Assembly (NCBI GenBank): GCA_963728145.1 | Contig: CAVSJA010000009.1 | Coordinates: forward strand, 248,001 to 312,000 | Direction: 5' to 3' | Origin: CAVSJA01 sp963728145 | Lineage (GTDB): Bacteria > Bacteroidota > Bacteroidia > Chitinophagales > Chitinophagaceae | DNA: 64,000 nucleotides | Part shown: piece after piece, positions 41,369-50,164 of the stretch | Position numbering within the stretch: the first letter of the stretch is position 1 | How the letters are laid out: each line of letters opens with the position of its first letter | Made by a program: the position numbers and the translations under genes | The notes under the pieces: model-generated | What the model was told of the DNA's origin: nothing | The model's input: the letters and a program-made list of their open reading frames with translations, nothing else | Database searches by the model: none

Positions 41369-44300
41369 TTATTTTTTTACCCAGTTATTCCCATTCCAGG
41401 TATAAGTGCCTTCCTCCAAACTTTCAAAATTGTTTATCAAAATGTTTAAAGAAGTTTTCTTTTTGTTGGATTCTGATTCTTCTTTTCTCTTTTCTCTGTC
41501 GCTTTTTTGCTGGCGAAGAGCTTGTTGGTTCCTGGAAATCCATGTCCTTACGTTAGACAAAGCGTTTTCGTCAAGTATGAGCTGTCCATATGCCGCCAAT
41601 TCGAATGCGCTGCCTTCCTCACCAGTTTGATCGACCCCATCCTTATTGTCTCCATAATGAACCATCTCATGTAGTATTGTAACTGCAATCAAAAATAACA
41701 TGGCATCTCTATCATCGCCAGTTGCAGTTTTTAATTTCTCTACCCAATGCTTATTAATGGTTAATATATTTGCATCAATAGTCTCCATAAACGATCCATA
41801 ATCGCTAGTTGTAAACGTTCGACCGGCCAATGATGTTGTTGCTATTCGCAGTTTAGGGCCTTTGCCCCACTTGAGTGCTTTAACGACATCGCTTCTTCGA
41901 AACTCGCCATATCGCATTAATGCATTCATTACCTTTCTGTTTTTCGCAATTGATTGTATGTCGTAGGCCAAATAGTGCGCCAGCCTCTCATAATTCCTCG
42001 CATCCGCTGGGTCCATTTCTATTTGTCCATCGATATCAATAAATCTCATTGGATTATTATGTCCATATCGATAGCTTGTCCAGTTTGGATAAAGTTCAGC
42101 CATTGGGTCAATGACCATCCATCTACCTATCTGATTGTCGTACATCCTTGCCCCATAGTCCAGCCAATCAAGACCTGAATCATCTGAAAATTCTTGCCTC
42201 TGCTCTTCCTTGCCATTGTACTTTTTTTTGTTATTTGGCGTACCGAAGCTTAGAGCCCTTGATGATATCCCCCCCATCGTTAATCCAAACGGATAATAAT
42301 GCGTCTCCTCAATTATAGGTCCTCTACTATGTATTACCTGCAAATTATCAAAGAACACATTGTGCGGACTCTCGTTACTACAATATACAAATACATAGCC
42401 ATTTTTCGGAACCACAATTCCTGTATTATTATGCGGTTCAGCCGAGCCACTATTTCCAATCTTATCAAATCCACCGCCTGTGTAGTTAAATCGCTCATCA
42501 AAGAATATCCAGTTGATATATGCTTTTGGTACTGCACTGGTTTGAGCATCTTGCGTGTTCAATAAGTTTCCGATTCCAGTTATTAGCTGGGTGATATTAT
42601 TCAAATCAGAACCGGTAATTCCCTTTCCCGACATTACTGCAGTGCCTGCAAATGCAGACAACAGGTCAACTATTGCAGGAGCCGATGAACTTCCCGATAT
42701 CGAACCATTAATGTAATAATAGGATGTTCCATAAATATTTATGGTATCTCCCGCCATTACTTTCAATGACATTGAAAGCCCAATCTTATTTGTATTACTG
42801 TTCATCTGGTACAGCTTTGCGCTATTGGCAGTGGTATTGCTGTTTGGGTTATTGTTATAAGGAGGGTTTCCGTTATTATTTTGATAGGTCGTGATATTTG
42901 GCGCAGCGGTACTGTTCACCACATAAGTTGGATCGATGGAGTAATAATTCTTCTCGATGTAGGCCGCATCTGTGCTTGTATTAAGGTTCCCTTCCAGTGT
43001 TGCTGCCGGGTAAACATCCTGTTTGGTTTCTTCGGTCAATAACATCCTTACATTCCCGAGGTGATCTTTGAGCATGTAATCAAAATCATATTTTGCTGAA
43101 GAACCCCCGATCGGAGGAGTATACCTTACTCTTCCTTCTTCATGGCCAAAAAACTGAAGCGTATCAGTAGTACTACCGCTTGTGCTGGCTCTTAAATAAA
43201 CAAATCCTCCAATATAGGTTGTTGTTGTGATCAGGCTCCCTTCAGTTGTAACTTTCTTGATCTTATTGCCGGCCGCATCATAAGTATAGGTGATCGTTCC
43301 TTTCCCAGTAACCGTAACGGTTAGAGGTAGATTGAGATGATTATAACTGATGCTGCTGATCGTTTTATTCGCATCGGCATTCATGTTCCCATTGGCGTCA
43401 TAACCATAATCGGCCAGATCACTATTTAAATTACCTGTACTATTCTGTGTGGGTTCTTTAAAATCTCCAAGCTTTGTAGTGGTGTCATTACTGGCATCTC
43501 GCACCCATTTGAGTTTGTTACTGTTGGTATTGTATTGATAGGATAAATCGTCAATCACAACCGAACCCCCGATTTTCCATCCTTTCTGCCACATCTTTTT
43601 AATATTTCCATTGGCATCATAAGCCGTGAGTGGATCTGTTCCATCGCCCATTTTCATACTGAAGTCAAGGCCCGCGTTGGTATTCCATGCACTGCTCGTG
43701 TTCTGTGTAAAATCGGCTTTCATCAGCCTATTCACATTATCATAGCCGAAACCAAAGGCCCTTTGTTCACCGTCTCCTTTGCTTCGCCACTGTAATCCGG
43801 AAATATTTCCATTGTATTGTGCGCTATTAAATCCAACATCGTAGCTCAACGCTTGCCCAAAGAAATTGGTATTGCTTGTATTGGCCACATAATCCTTGTT
43901 GATACTTTCCATCCATCCGCGGATATTATATTTATAGTCGAGAGACTCAAGGGGATTAGAACTACCTGGCTTTTGACCAAGTTTCTTTTTCTTTAATTGG
44001 CCAAGTTCGTCATATTCATTTTCCAGAATCAGTTTATCTGTGCTATTGTTGTCGAGTTGCTTCCAGACTTTTAACAGTCTGCCGCTGTGGTCATAAAGCA
44101 TTTTGGTGAGAACCTTGACCTCAGGCGTAAGCGAAGAGCTGGGATTTTGATGCCGAAGATGACTGCTTAATAGCTTACCAGTAAAATCATATTGGTTGGT
44201 GACCATGTCCACTCCACTATTACTATTATCAGTAAGTGTTTGTATCACTCTTCCTTTTTCATCATAGTAGGGTGTAGTAATGATCCAGGTGCTTGTACCA

Positions 44301-45679
44301 AGTACTTTTATTTTTGTTCCGGTAGCCTGGCCGTATGTATTTTCAGTTTTGGTTACAGTTTCCGGCCAGGGATTGTTGCCTGCTGACAGATACGTTACAT
44401 TAGTATTATCATAGCTGCGGCTTCCGCTCCAAGTGTAAACATCAAAATAAGAATGCGTGAGTTCTTCCCATGTTCCTGAAAGCGTTGGATAAGACGTACT
44501 GGTGCCGGCGGCAGCCTGGTGGGTGGCCCTGTCACTACTATTATTCCACAAACCTGCTGCGTAGGGTCGCTCCATTGCATCGTATTGGATATATGTCCAT
44601 TTTGCCGGACTTTGATTTCTTAAATTGTCATCTTGCGTCATTACCAACCGATCCAATTGGTCATAGACCATCCACACTTCACCTGCGCCCGGAACTTTTT
44701 TTATGATCATGCGGTTTCGGCCATCGTATTCATATCGGAAACATTGCTCATTTACCAGATTGGTATGCGCCGTTACCGACCAATTTGCACCCGCATTCAT
44801 GATTTGTACGCCTACTGGTTGTATTACAATTCGTAATAAACCATAAGCATCATAAATAAAATAGGTACAAAGCCAGCCGCTGTGACCCGTTGCTGGAGAA
44901 TTCCAAAGTTGAGTTTTTTTCAAAATCACCCTGTTCAACTTGTCCTTGAATTCTACAACTTGCTTTGAATGCTCATCAATAGTAACGGTTTTATACAACA
45001 AACCTGCCGCATACATTGACGAGGTCGACGGATTGCTTCCTGCCGTGTTTGCAATCGTCCACAATCGCACCGAATCAGAAGCGGTGTTAATTAGATATTG
45101 AGTTCGAATTGCACGACTGCTTCCGCCCCAACTATTGCCCGGCGCAAGACTACTATCGACTCGTCCTAACGCGGATGGCTCAAAAACTTTTCGACTATAG
45201 TAAACCTGCTCTCCTGTATATTGGTTATTGTTTAGAGATCCTGTACTATAATAAGATTGCTGTTCGCTAAAAGGATTTGCTTTGAACCCGCCATTGTTTT
45301 CAGTGGAAACGTATGGAAGATATTTTACAGTTTCTCTTCCGTAATCATCAAAAGTTGAATAGGCAACAATATCCTTTGACAAAGGAGAGATCTTTTTTGT
45401 AACCGTTTGAATAACTCTTCCTTGACCGTCCACATAAGCTGTTGTCTGCTTGCAATCCGCAATATCAAGTGAAGGAACACTGTTCGCATCTGATATTGGC
45501 TTCCATGGTTCCCAGGTGCGCACATAATTGATCTTTGCGTTACTGTTGGTATACCCTGCCGGCATAGGTAAAAGATAGGTGGCTGAACCCACAGTGCTGC
45601 CGTTAGGAATTACTTGAGCAGTAGCAAGCAGCCCAGTCAATAAAAATACCGCAAGCAAGAGTGAAAGTGTACGCACCAT
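41369..45679 (-). CDS. RHS-repeat protein with C-terminal metallopeptidase-type toxin domain
   Basis: The 1,436-residue protein has a signal peptide and a DUF6443-like N-terminal region (YVRTWEPWKPISDAN). A long run of RHS/YD repeats follows (YVDGQGRVIQTV, YDALGQ-like, YNHLNLPLTVTV), then the RHS core ending NNPMRFIDIDG near 1218. The 218-residue variable tail holds a zinc site, ILHEMVHYGDN (HExxH at about 1337-1341), with a likely third ligand in GEEGSAFELAAYG. That is the polymorphic-toxin layout: a conserved RHS shell with a swapped enzymatic tip. There is no T9SS sorting domain. The adjacent lipoprotein may be its immunity protein. Confidence 0.87.
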   Translation of the reverse strand: MVRTLSLLLAVFLLTGLLATAQVIPNGSTVGSATYLLPMPAGYTNSNAKINYVRTWEPWKPISDANSVPSLDIADCKQTTAYVDGQGRVIQTVTKKISPLSKDIVAYSTFDDYGRETVKYLPYVSTENNGGFKANPFSEQQSYYSTGSLNNNQYTGEQVYYSRKVFEPSALGRVDSSLAPGNSWGGSSRAIRTQYLINTASDSVRLWTIANTAGSNPSTSSMYAAGLLYKTVTIDEHSKQVVEFKDKLNRVILKKTQLWNSPATGHSGWLCTYFIYDAYGLLRIVIQPVGVQIMNAGANWSVTAHTNLVNEQCFRYEYDGRNRMIIKKVPGAGEVWMVYDQLDRLVMTQDDNLRNQSPAKWTYIQYDAMERPYAAGLWNNSSDRATHQAAAGTSTSYPTLSGTWEELTHSYFDVYTWSGSRSYDNTNVTYLSAGNNPWPETVTKTENTYGQATGTKIKVLGTSTWIITTPYYDEKGRVIQTLTDNSNSGVDMVTNQYDFTGKLLSSHLRHQNPSSSLTPEVKVLTKMLYDHSGRLLKVWKQLDNNSTDKLILENEYDELGQLKKKKLGQKPGSSNPLESLDYKYNIRGWMESINKDYVANTSNTNFFGQALSYDVGFNSAQYNGNISGLQWRSKGDGEQRAFGFGYDNVNRLMKADFTQNTSSAWNTNAGLDFSMKMGDGTDPLTAYDANGNIKKMWQKGWKIGGSVVIDDLSYQYNTNSNKLKWVRDASNDTTTKLGDFKEPTQNSTGNLNSDLADYGYDANGNMNADANKTISSISYNHLNLPLTVTVTGKGTITYTYDAAGNKIKKVTTEGSLITTTTYIGGFVYLRASTSGSTTDTLQFFGHEEGRVRYTPPIGGSSAKYDFDYMLKDHLGNVRMLLTEETKQDVYPAATLEGNLNTSTDAAYIEKNYYSIDPTYVVNSTAAPNITTYQNNNGNPPYNNNPNSNTTANSAKLYQMNSNTNKIGLSMSLKVMAGDTINIYGTSYYYINGSISGSSSAPAIVDLLSAFAGTAVMSGKGITGSDLNNITQLITGIGNLLNTQDAQTSAVPKAYINWIFFDERFNYTGGGFDKIGNSGSAEPHNNTGIVVPKNGYVFVYCSNESPHNVFFDNLQVIHSRGPIIEETHYYPFGLTMGGISSRALSFGTPNNKKKYNGKEEQRQEFSDDSGLDWLDYGARMYDNQIGRWMVIDPMAELYPNWTSYRYGHNNPMRFIDIDGQIEMDPADARNYERLAHYLAYDIQSIAKNRKVMNALMRYGEFRRSDVVKALKWGKGPKLRIATTSLAGRTFTTSDYGSFMETIDANILTINKHWVEKLKTATGDDRDAMLFLIAVTILHEMVHYGDNKDGVDQTGEEGSAFELAAYGQLILDENALSNVRTWISRNQQALRQQKSDREKRKEESESNKKKTSLNILINNFESLEEGTYTWNGNNWVKK

Positions 45680-45707
45680 AATTATGGCTGTTTTGTTATC
45701 AAGTCGG

Positions 45708-46244
45708 TCAGTTATTTCGAATTGCGTTTATGATTACCGGATCCTGCGGATCCAGTTGCGTTGAATAAAACCCCTTTATTGATCCTTGTCCATCAATTAA
45801 GAATTTTGTAAAATCACCGGGAATTTTTCCGTTTACTACACCATTTTGATTTTTGTCACTGATCCATTTATACAAATTGTGGGCATTTTCGCCAACAACA
45901 TTCATTTTTTTGGTAACAATAAAATTTGGTGAAAAACGATTTGTAATCAGTTGTTTGATTTCCTCATCAGATCCTGGTTCGTTGCCGAAACTATTTGAAG
46001 GGCAAACGATGACAACAAGGCCGCTATCTTTAAAATGCTGATATAATTGTTCCAATGAGTTCAATTGTTCAAATCTTGGTGAAATACTTGCGCTATTTAC
46101 CAGCAAGATTTTCTTTCCATTAAAATCATTCATTGAAATCGTATCCCCATCGATAGTTACCACTTGTATGGATTGAAAGGAAGTATTTTGGCTTACTCCG
46201 GAAACGCTATAAAAAAGAAATAAAAACAAAATAAATGTTCTCAT
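45708..46244 (-). CDS. Glutathione-peroxidase-fold protein lacking the catalytic tetrad
   Basis: Read from MRTFILFLFLFYSVSG (178 residues, exported). The thioredoxin/GPx fold is recognisable: VVTIDGDTISMNDFNGKKILLVNSAS, VVIVCPSNSFGNEPGSDEEI and GDFTKFLIDGQG. However, the peroxidatic Cys is Ser (about position 55, SASISPRF), the Gln of the NQFG motif is Ser, and the Trp-Asn of WNFTKF is Gly-Asp. A peroxidase activity is therefore unlikely. It lies 16 bases after one RHS gene and 28 before the next, so it may serve as a folding or secretion accessory. Confidence 0.8.
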   Translation of the reverse strand: MRTFILFLFLFYSVSGVSQNTSFQSIQVVTIDGDTISMNDFNGKKILLVNSASISPRFEQLNSLEQLYQHFKDSGLVVIVCPSNSFGNEPGSDEEIKQLITNRFSPNFIVTKKMNVVGENAHNLYKWISDKNQNGVVNGKIPGDFTKFLIDGQGSIKGFYSTQLDPQDPVIINAIRNN

Positions 46245-46260
46245 ATACACTATTTAATGT

Positions 46261-49200
46261 TTAGTCCAGAAAGCACGGACCAGCTCCTGTGGCAAAATAA
46301 TCCTGACTCCGATATCCATCCTCCGACCAATAATAATAAAAGCTACATTGCCAAACACCGCCGGAATAGGTATAGTAATTATAAATTAGTTGTCCTGCTA
46401 AACATGATGAACCACCGGTCGGAATACGATAGCCCTGCCCACTGCAACTTGTAGCGCTACATCCTGTAGGTGTAATAGAAACCCATCGCGTTTGCAGGTA
46501 AGTACTGCTGCAATTATTTAAATCTTTCTCTTGCTTTTCTTTGTTACCGTTATAGTTGTTATTGGGTCCTGTTTGAACACATCGCTCGATCCCGGTAGCT
46601 GTCCAGTTTGCTGTTGTGTTGGTACAGGCCGTGAATGATTGCTTAAAAGCATAGTCATACAGTTTTAAAATATTTCGGTTGCCATCACGAATGGCTTTAA
46701 GCCGATTGAAATGATCGTATTCATAACGGGTAAGTGCATTACTCACCGAGCTGAATGAAGAAATTCCAGCACCTTGAAAATAATTAAGCGTGCTCATGTA
46801 AGCTCCAAGAGGATACAGTCGAAGTTCGTCGATAGTGCCAGAACCGCTCACAGTAACGGTTGAGGTACCAATGACGCGATGTTCATACAAAGTCCAGCCA
46901 TTATTGATCCAGTGAGTTTGGGGATACCCGCTAATAGCTGTGCCGCTTACAGATGCTGAGCCGCTGCTATTCTTAAGCCAATAGCTGACGATATAAGTAA
47001 CACCGCTGCTTACGGACCTGGTAACATTTCCACCACCAAGACTATAAACATAATTACCCATTGGACAACTTACATCCGATGAGGTCGAACCGGAGTAGGT
47101 CCAATAACCCTTCTCGTTTGATTCGAAAGAACTGTAGGCAACAGCGTCCGCGGTGACGCTTGCATTCTTTACCTCGGCAATTGGCAGTGACCGCCCATAT
47201 CCCCAGATATAACTAATTCTGGTTCCATTTTCTTTTGAGATCTCTAATATGTTTCCTGAACTGTCGTATGCGTGATATCGAATGCGGGTATCGTCTGATC
47301 CAGAAGATTTTTGTGTTTGCACTGTTTGAGGTTCTATGACCAGAGATGTGTTACTTGTGCCTGGATACCAGGTATAAAAATTTTTCTTCTCCAGACTAAT
47401 CTGATTTCCATTCTTCAACACTTTCTTTTCAACTACTGGAGTGAGGATTTTTGCAGTTGTCATGTCTGTATAGGGACTGGTCGATGGATAGTGGTTTGGA
47501 TATTTCATCAATACAGAAAACTTTTCTCCGTCACTTCCCATCGATTCCGTCTTAACTGGCAAAGGATTTAATCTTACCCCAAAGCTGTCCACGGAATAAG
47601 TTGTCAAGCTGCCTCCATTTAGGTCATAGTCTGTTGTTATCGTTGAATCGTGCTGAATCCACATCGCGGTCCAGGAATACGCCGCCGCATCAAACTGAGC
47701 AAGGTCATCGTCGCTTACCGGTGTTGTTGTTATGTGATTATAATTGCGCCTTGAGGTAAGGGCGCGAACCAGGTATGCGGTCGAGTCTAATTTGTAAGTA
47801 TTCTTAATTTTTTTAAGGATCGTCTTGTCTTTATTAAAGTAACAGGTGAGGACTTCCATGCCGCCCAGTCCCGTATAAGAATCCTTGGAAACACCTTTAA
47901 TGCCATCGTTCAGGACGGTAACGCCAGTCGTTATCTCCGGTAGTTCAAATTGATGTTCAATGCCTCCCGTGAGAAACAGTGAATCATCACTTTCTATCAC
48001 TGCCCGGTAGTTTACAATATTACCTGAATGAGCATAAAGTGGAATAGCGCTATTCGACATTAAAGTTTCAAAAGAACACAGGTTGAAACAACCACTGCAT
48101 GCGCCTGGGCAATATGTTTTTACTGAATAGCTATCCTTGTAATCTCCGGATCCCATAATGTATGTCCCAAAACCAGATGAAATCTTATTTACGTCGGACA
48201 AAAAATGATAACCATAAAATTTATTGGTTGCCTTTCCAGAAACAGGATCATAGGAACTGATTTTCCTTACGCGCAGGCCACCTGTCTCGACATTCGACGT
48301 TGCCGAAGCTCCTTCTGTTCCGGTGTCATAAGTCACATCGCATCTTCCATGATATGCCTCCCCGGTAACGGTAACCTTTACCTGATAATTGTTACTGGCC
48401 AGCAGTGTGACCGGAACGGATACCGCGGTGTTTACCATACGGGTTGTTGTATAAATAACTGTATTTGTAGTCGTATTCTTAAATTCAATTTGAACCGGTA
48501 CGGCTGGATCGTTGGATGGCGGTGATTGACTAATGCTTTCCCAATAATACATATTGTGAGAAGCTGCAATTTCAAGGTTCACGCTTTGCGTATATTGAAT
48601 GCCGCTGATCGTTCCTGTCCATACATTGTTACTGCTGGTCCCAAGCCCCGGCCCTGATACGGTTAAAATTGTGAGTGTTTGCACCTGTTGCGTTTGAGGA
48701 ACCGCATTGGCCTCATAGTGAAACTGATCGTAACCGCCTGTTGGATAGGTGATCTTAGTCAGGGTGCCCTTTCTTGCGTAAGTGGCATTAGGAGTTTTGT
48801 CAGCCATATTATAACCACCCCAGGTATGTCCATCTAAGGTAGTCGGCAATGAATAGTCGTTGTCGGCTCCGTTATAATATCCGAAGTGATCCTGCGAGTA
48901 AGCAAGCCGTGGAGGCAGGTTATTCACGTCTTCATAATCGAATATGTATTTGATTGAATCAGTGACTTCCTGAGGATTTACTGCTATCTGCGAAAATTCT
49001 TTTAAGAAGAACCGTTTATTAGTTGTGGTCGATCCTGGGTAAGCGCCCACGCCATTTGTGGCAGATGGATCGAGATAAGTCAATACATAATTCCTGGCCG
49101 TGGATCCGGAGCCAGTGACAGAAATTGCAATTGCGGTTAGTCTATTATCTCCACTATAGTCAGGTCTTGACCCGTAAGTAAAATTTATAGTGGTCCCATC

Positions 49201-50139
49201 CGAAGCCGAAATACCTGAAAGGTAATAGCTGTCATAAGTCACCAGCGAAACTTTAGTAGACAGTTCAGTATAGGTGTTGGTAGCGCAGTTTGGGGGATTA
49301 CCTGCGCATTGACTAGAGCCTCCCGTTGAGCGGGTAATCGATTGAGAAGCGCCAGTGGCCGACGTGATCTCAATTGCAGTATAAGTGAAACTGATATAAT
49401 CCTTATTTGGTAATGTTATTTTTTTGAGATAGAATGCTGTCTTGATCGTTTGCCATCCATGGAGCCCATTTACATAAATATGGGAGTTCGTTGATTCTTC
49501 GGGTCCATCGCCGAACTCATAGACAATGCCCTGTAAATTTGTAATGATTACTTTGTAGTAATGCGTAGCTCCTTTAAACACCTGTATCTTATTCCCTGCA
49601 TAGGGTATTTCTACAGGGTTTCCCAAATTGTCCAGAACAAATTTCCCAGAAAGACCCGGCGCATTATATCTGAATTCATCTGGTTCCGCGTCATTGCTCG
49701 GCGGATCGCCATACTCGCTGGGATTGATGTTAAGGTAAAATGACAGGTTGGAACTGTTGGCACTTGAAGGGGAACCCGGAACTGGCAAACGGGTCGTTTG
49801 ATCATCGGGCGCTCCATGGACGTTCCTGGAAACTGCTCCTCCGGCATTTAACGTCCAATTCAATCCAACTCTTGATGGAATCTCATCCACCTTGGTTCCA
49901 TTGCTTGCATAATCAAGTGAAATTGGCATTGTGAATGAACCCAATTTTATAGCATGTATTGGAATACTCGCTTGTGCGCCACCGTTAAACAAACCAACCG
50001 ATAGTTGCCCGTTCTTATTTATAGCGCTTACCTCCGGAGAAGGTGGCAGGACGGTCGGTAACTTGATCTCTTGAGGTTCTTGTGAAAACCCAACATGTAA
50101 CAGGCCAAAGGTTAGGAAAAGAAGCGTTAACCTTTTCAT
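46261..50139 (-). CDS. Large secreted YD/RHS-like protein
   Basis: 1,292 residues with a signal peptide (MKRLTLLFLTFGLLHVGFS). The N-terminal half (QASIPIHAIKLGSFTMPISLDYASNGTKVDEIPSRVGLNW) resembles the SpvB/TcB-like shell start of Bacteroidota RHS proteins. A few YD-type repeats appear late (RYEYDHFNRLKAIRDGNRNILKLYDYAF). The end is Cys-rich (CTNTTANWTATGIERC, EKDLNNCSSTY, GCSATSCSGQGYRIP), reminiscent of DUF5977 tails. I see no toxin domain, so it may be a shell or adhesin partner for the RHS toxin downstream. Confidence 0.8.
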   Translation of the reverse strand: MKRLTLLFLTFGLLHVGFSQEPQEIKLPTVLPPSPEVSAINKNGQLSVGLFNGGAQASIPIHAIKLGSFTMPISLDYASNGTKVDEIPSRVGLNWTLNAGGAVSRNVHGAPDDQTTRLPVPGSPSSANSSNLSFYLNINPSEYGDPPSNDAEPDEFRYNAPGLSGKFVLDNLGNPVEIPYAGNKIQVFKGATHYYKVIITNLQGIVYEFGDGPEESTNSHIYVNGLHGWQTIKTAFYLKKITLPNKDYISFTYTAIEITSATGASQSITRSTGGSSQCAGNPPNCATNTYTELSTKVSLVTYDSYYLSGISASDGTTINFTYGSRPDYSGDNRLTAIAISVTGSGSTARNYVLTYLDPSATNGVGAYPGSTTTNKRFFLKEFSQIAVNPQEVTDSIKYIFDYEDVNNLPPRLAYSQDHFGYYNGADNDYSLPTTLDGHTWGGYNMADKTPNATYARKGTLTKITYPTGGYDQFHYEANAVPQTQQVQTLTILTVSGPGLGTSSNNVWTGTISGIQYTQSVNLEIAASHNMYYWESISQSPPSNDPAVPVQIEFKNTTTNTVIYTTTRMVNTAVSVPVTLLASNNYQVKVTVTGEAYHGRCDVTYDTGTEGASATSNVETGGLRVRKISSYDPVSGKATNKFYGYHFLSDVNKISSGFGTYIMGSGDYKDSYSVKTYCPGACSGCFNLCSFETLMSNSAIPLYAHSGNIVNYRAVIESDDSLFLTGGIEHQFELPEITTGVTVLNDGIKGVSKDSYTGLGGMEVLTCYFNKDKTILKKIKNTYKLDSTAYLVRALTSRRNYNHITTTPVSDDDLAQFDAAAYSWTAMWIQHDSTITTDYDLNGGSLTTYSVDSFGVRLNPLPVKTESMGSDGEKFSVLMKYPNHYPSTSPYTDMTTAKILTPVVEKKVLKNGNQISLEKKNFYTWYPGTSNTSLVIEPQTVQTQKSSGSDDTRIRYHAYDSSGNILEISKENGTRISYIWGYGRSLPIAEVKNASVTADAVAYSSFESNEKGYWTYSGSTSSDVSCPMGNYVYSLGGGNVTRSVSSGVTYIVSYWLKNSSGSASVSGTAISGYPQTHWINNGWTLYEHRVIGTSTVTVSGSGTIDELRLYPLGAYMSTLNYFQGAGISSFSSVSNALTRYEYDHFNRLKAIRDGNRNILKLYDYAFKQSFTACTNTTANWTATGIERCVQTGPNNNYNGNKEKQEKDLNNCSSTYLQTRWVSITPTGCSATSCSGQGYRIPTGGSSCLAGQLIYNYYTYSGGVWQCSFYYYWSEDGYRSQDYFATGAGPCFLD

Positions 50140-50164
50140 AAACGGTTTAGTTTTTACTCAATAC

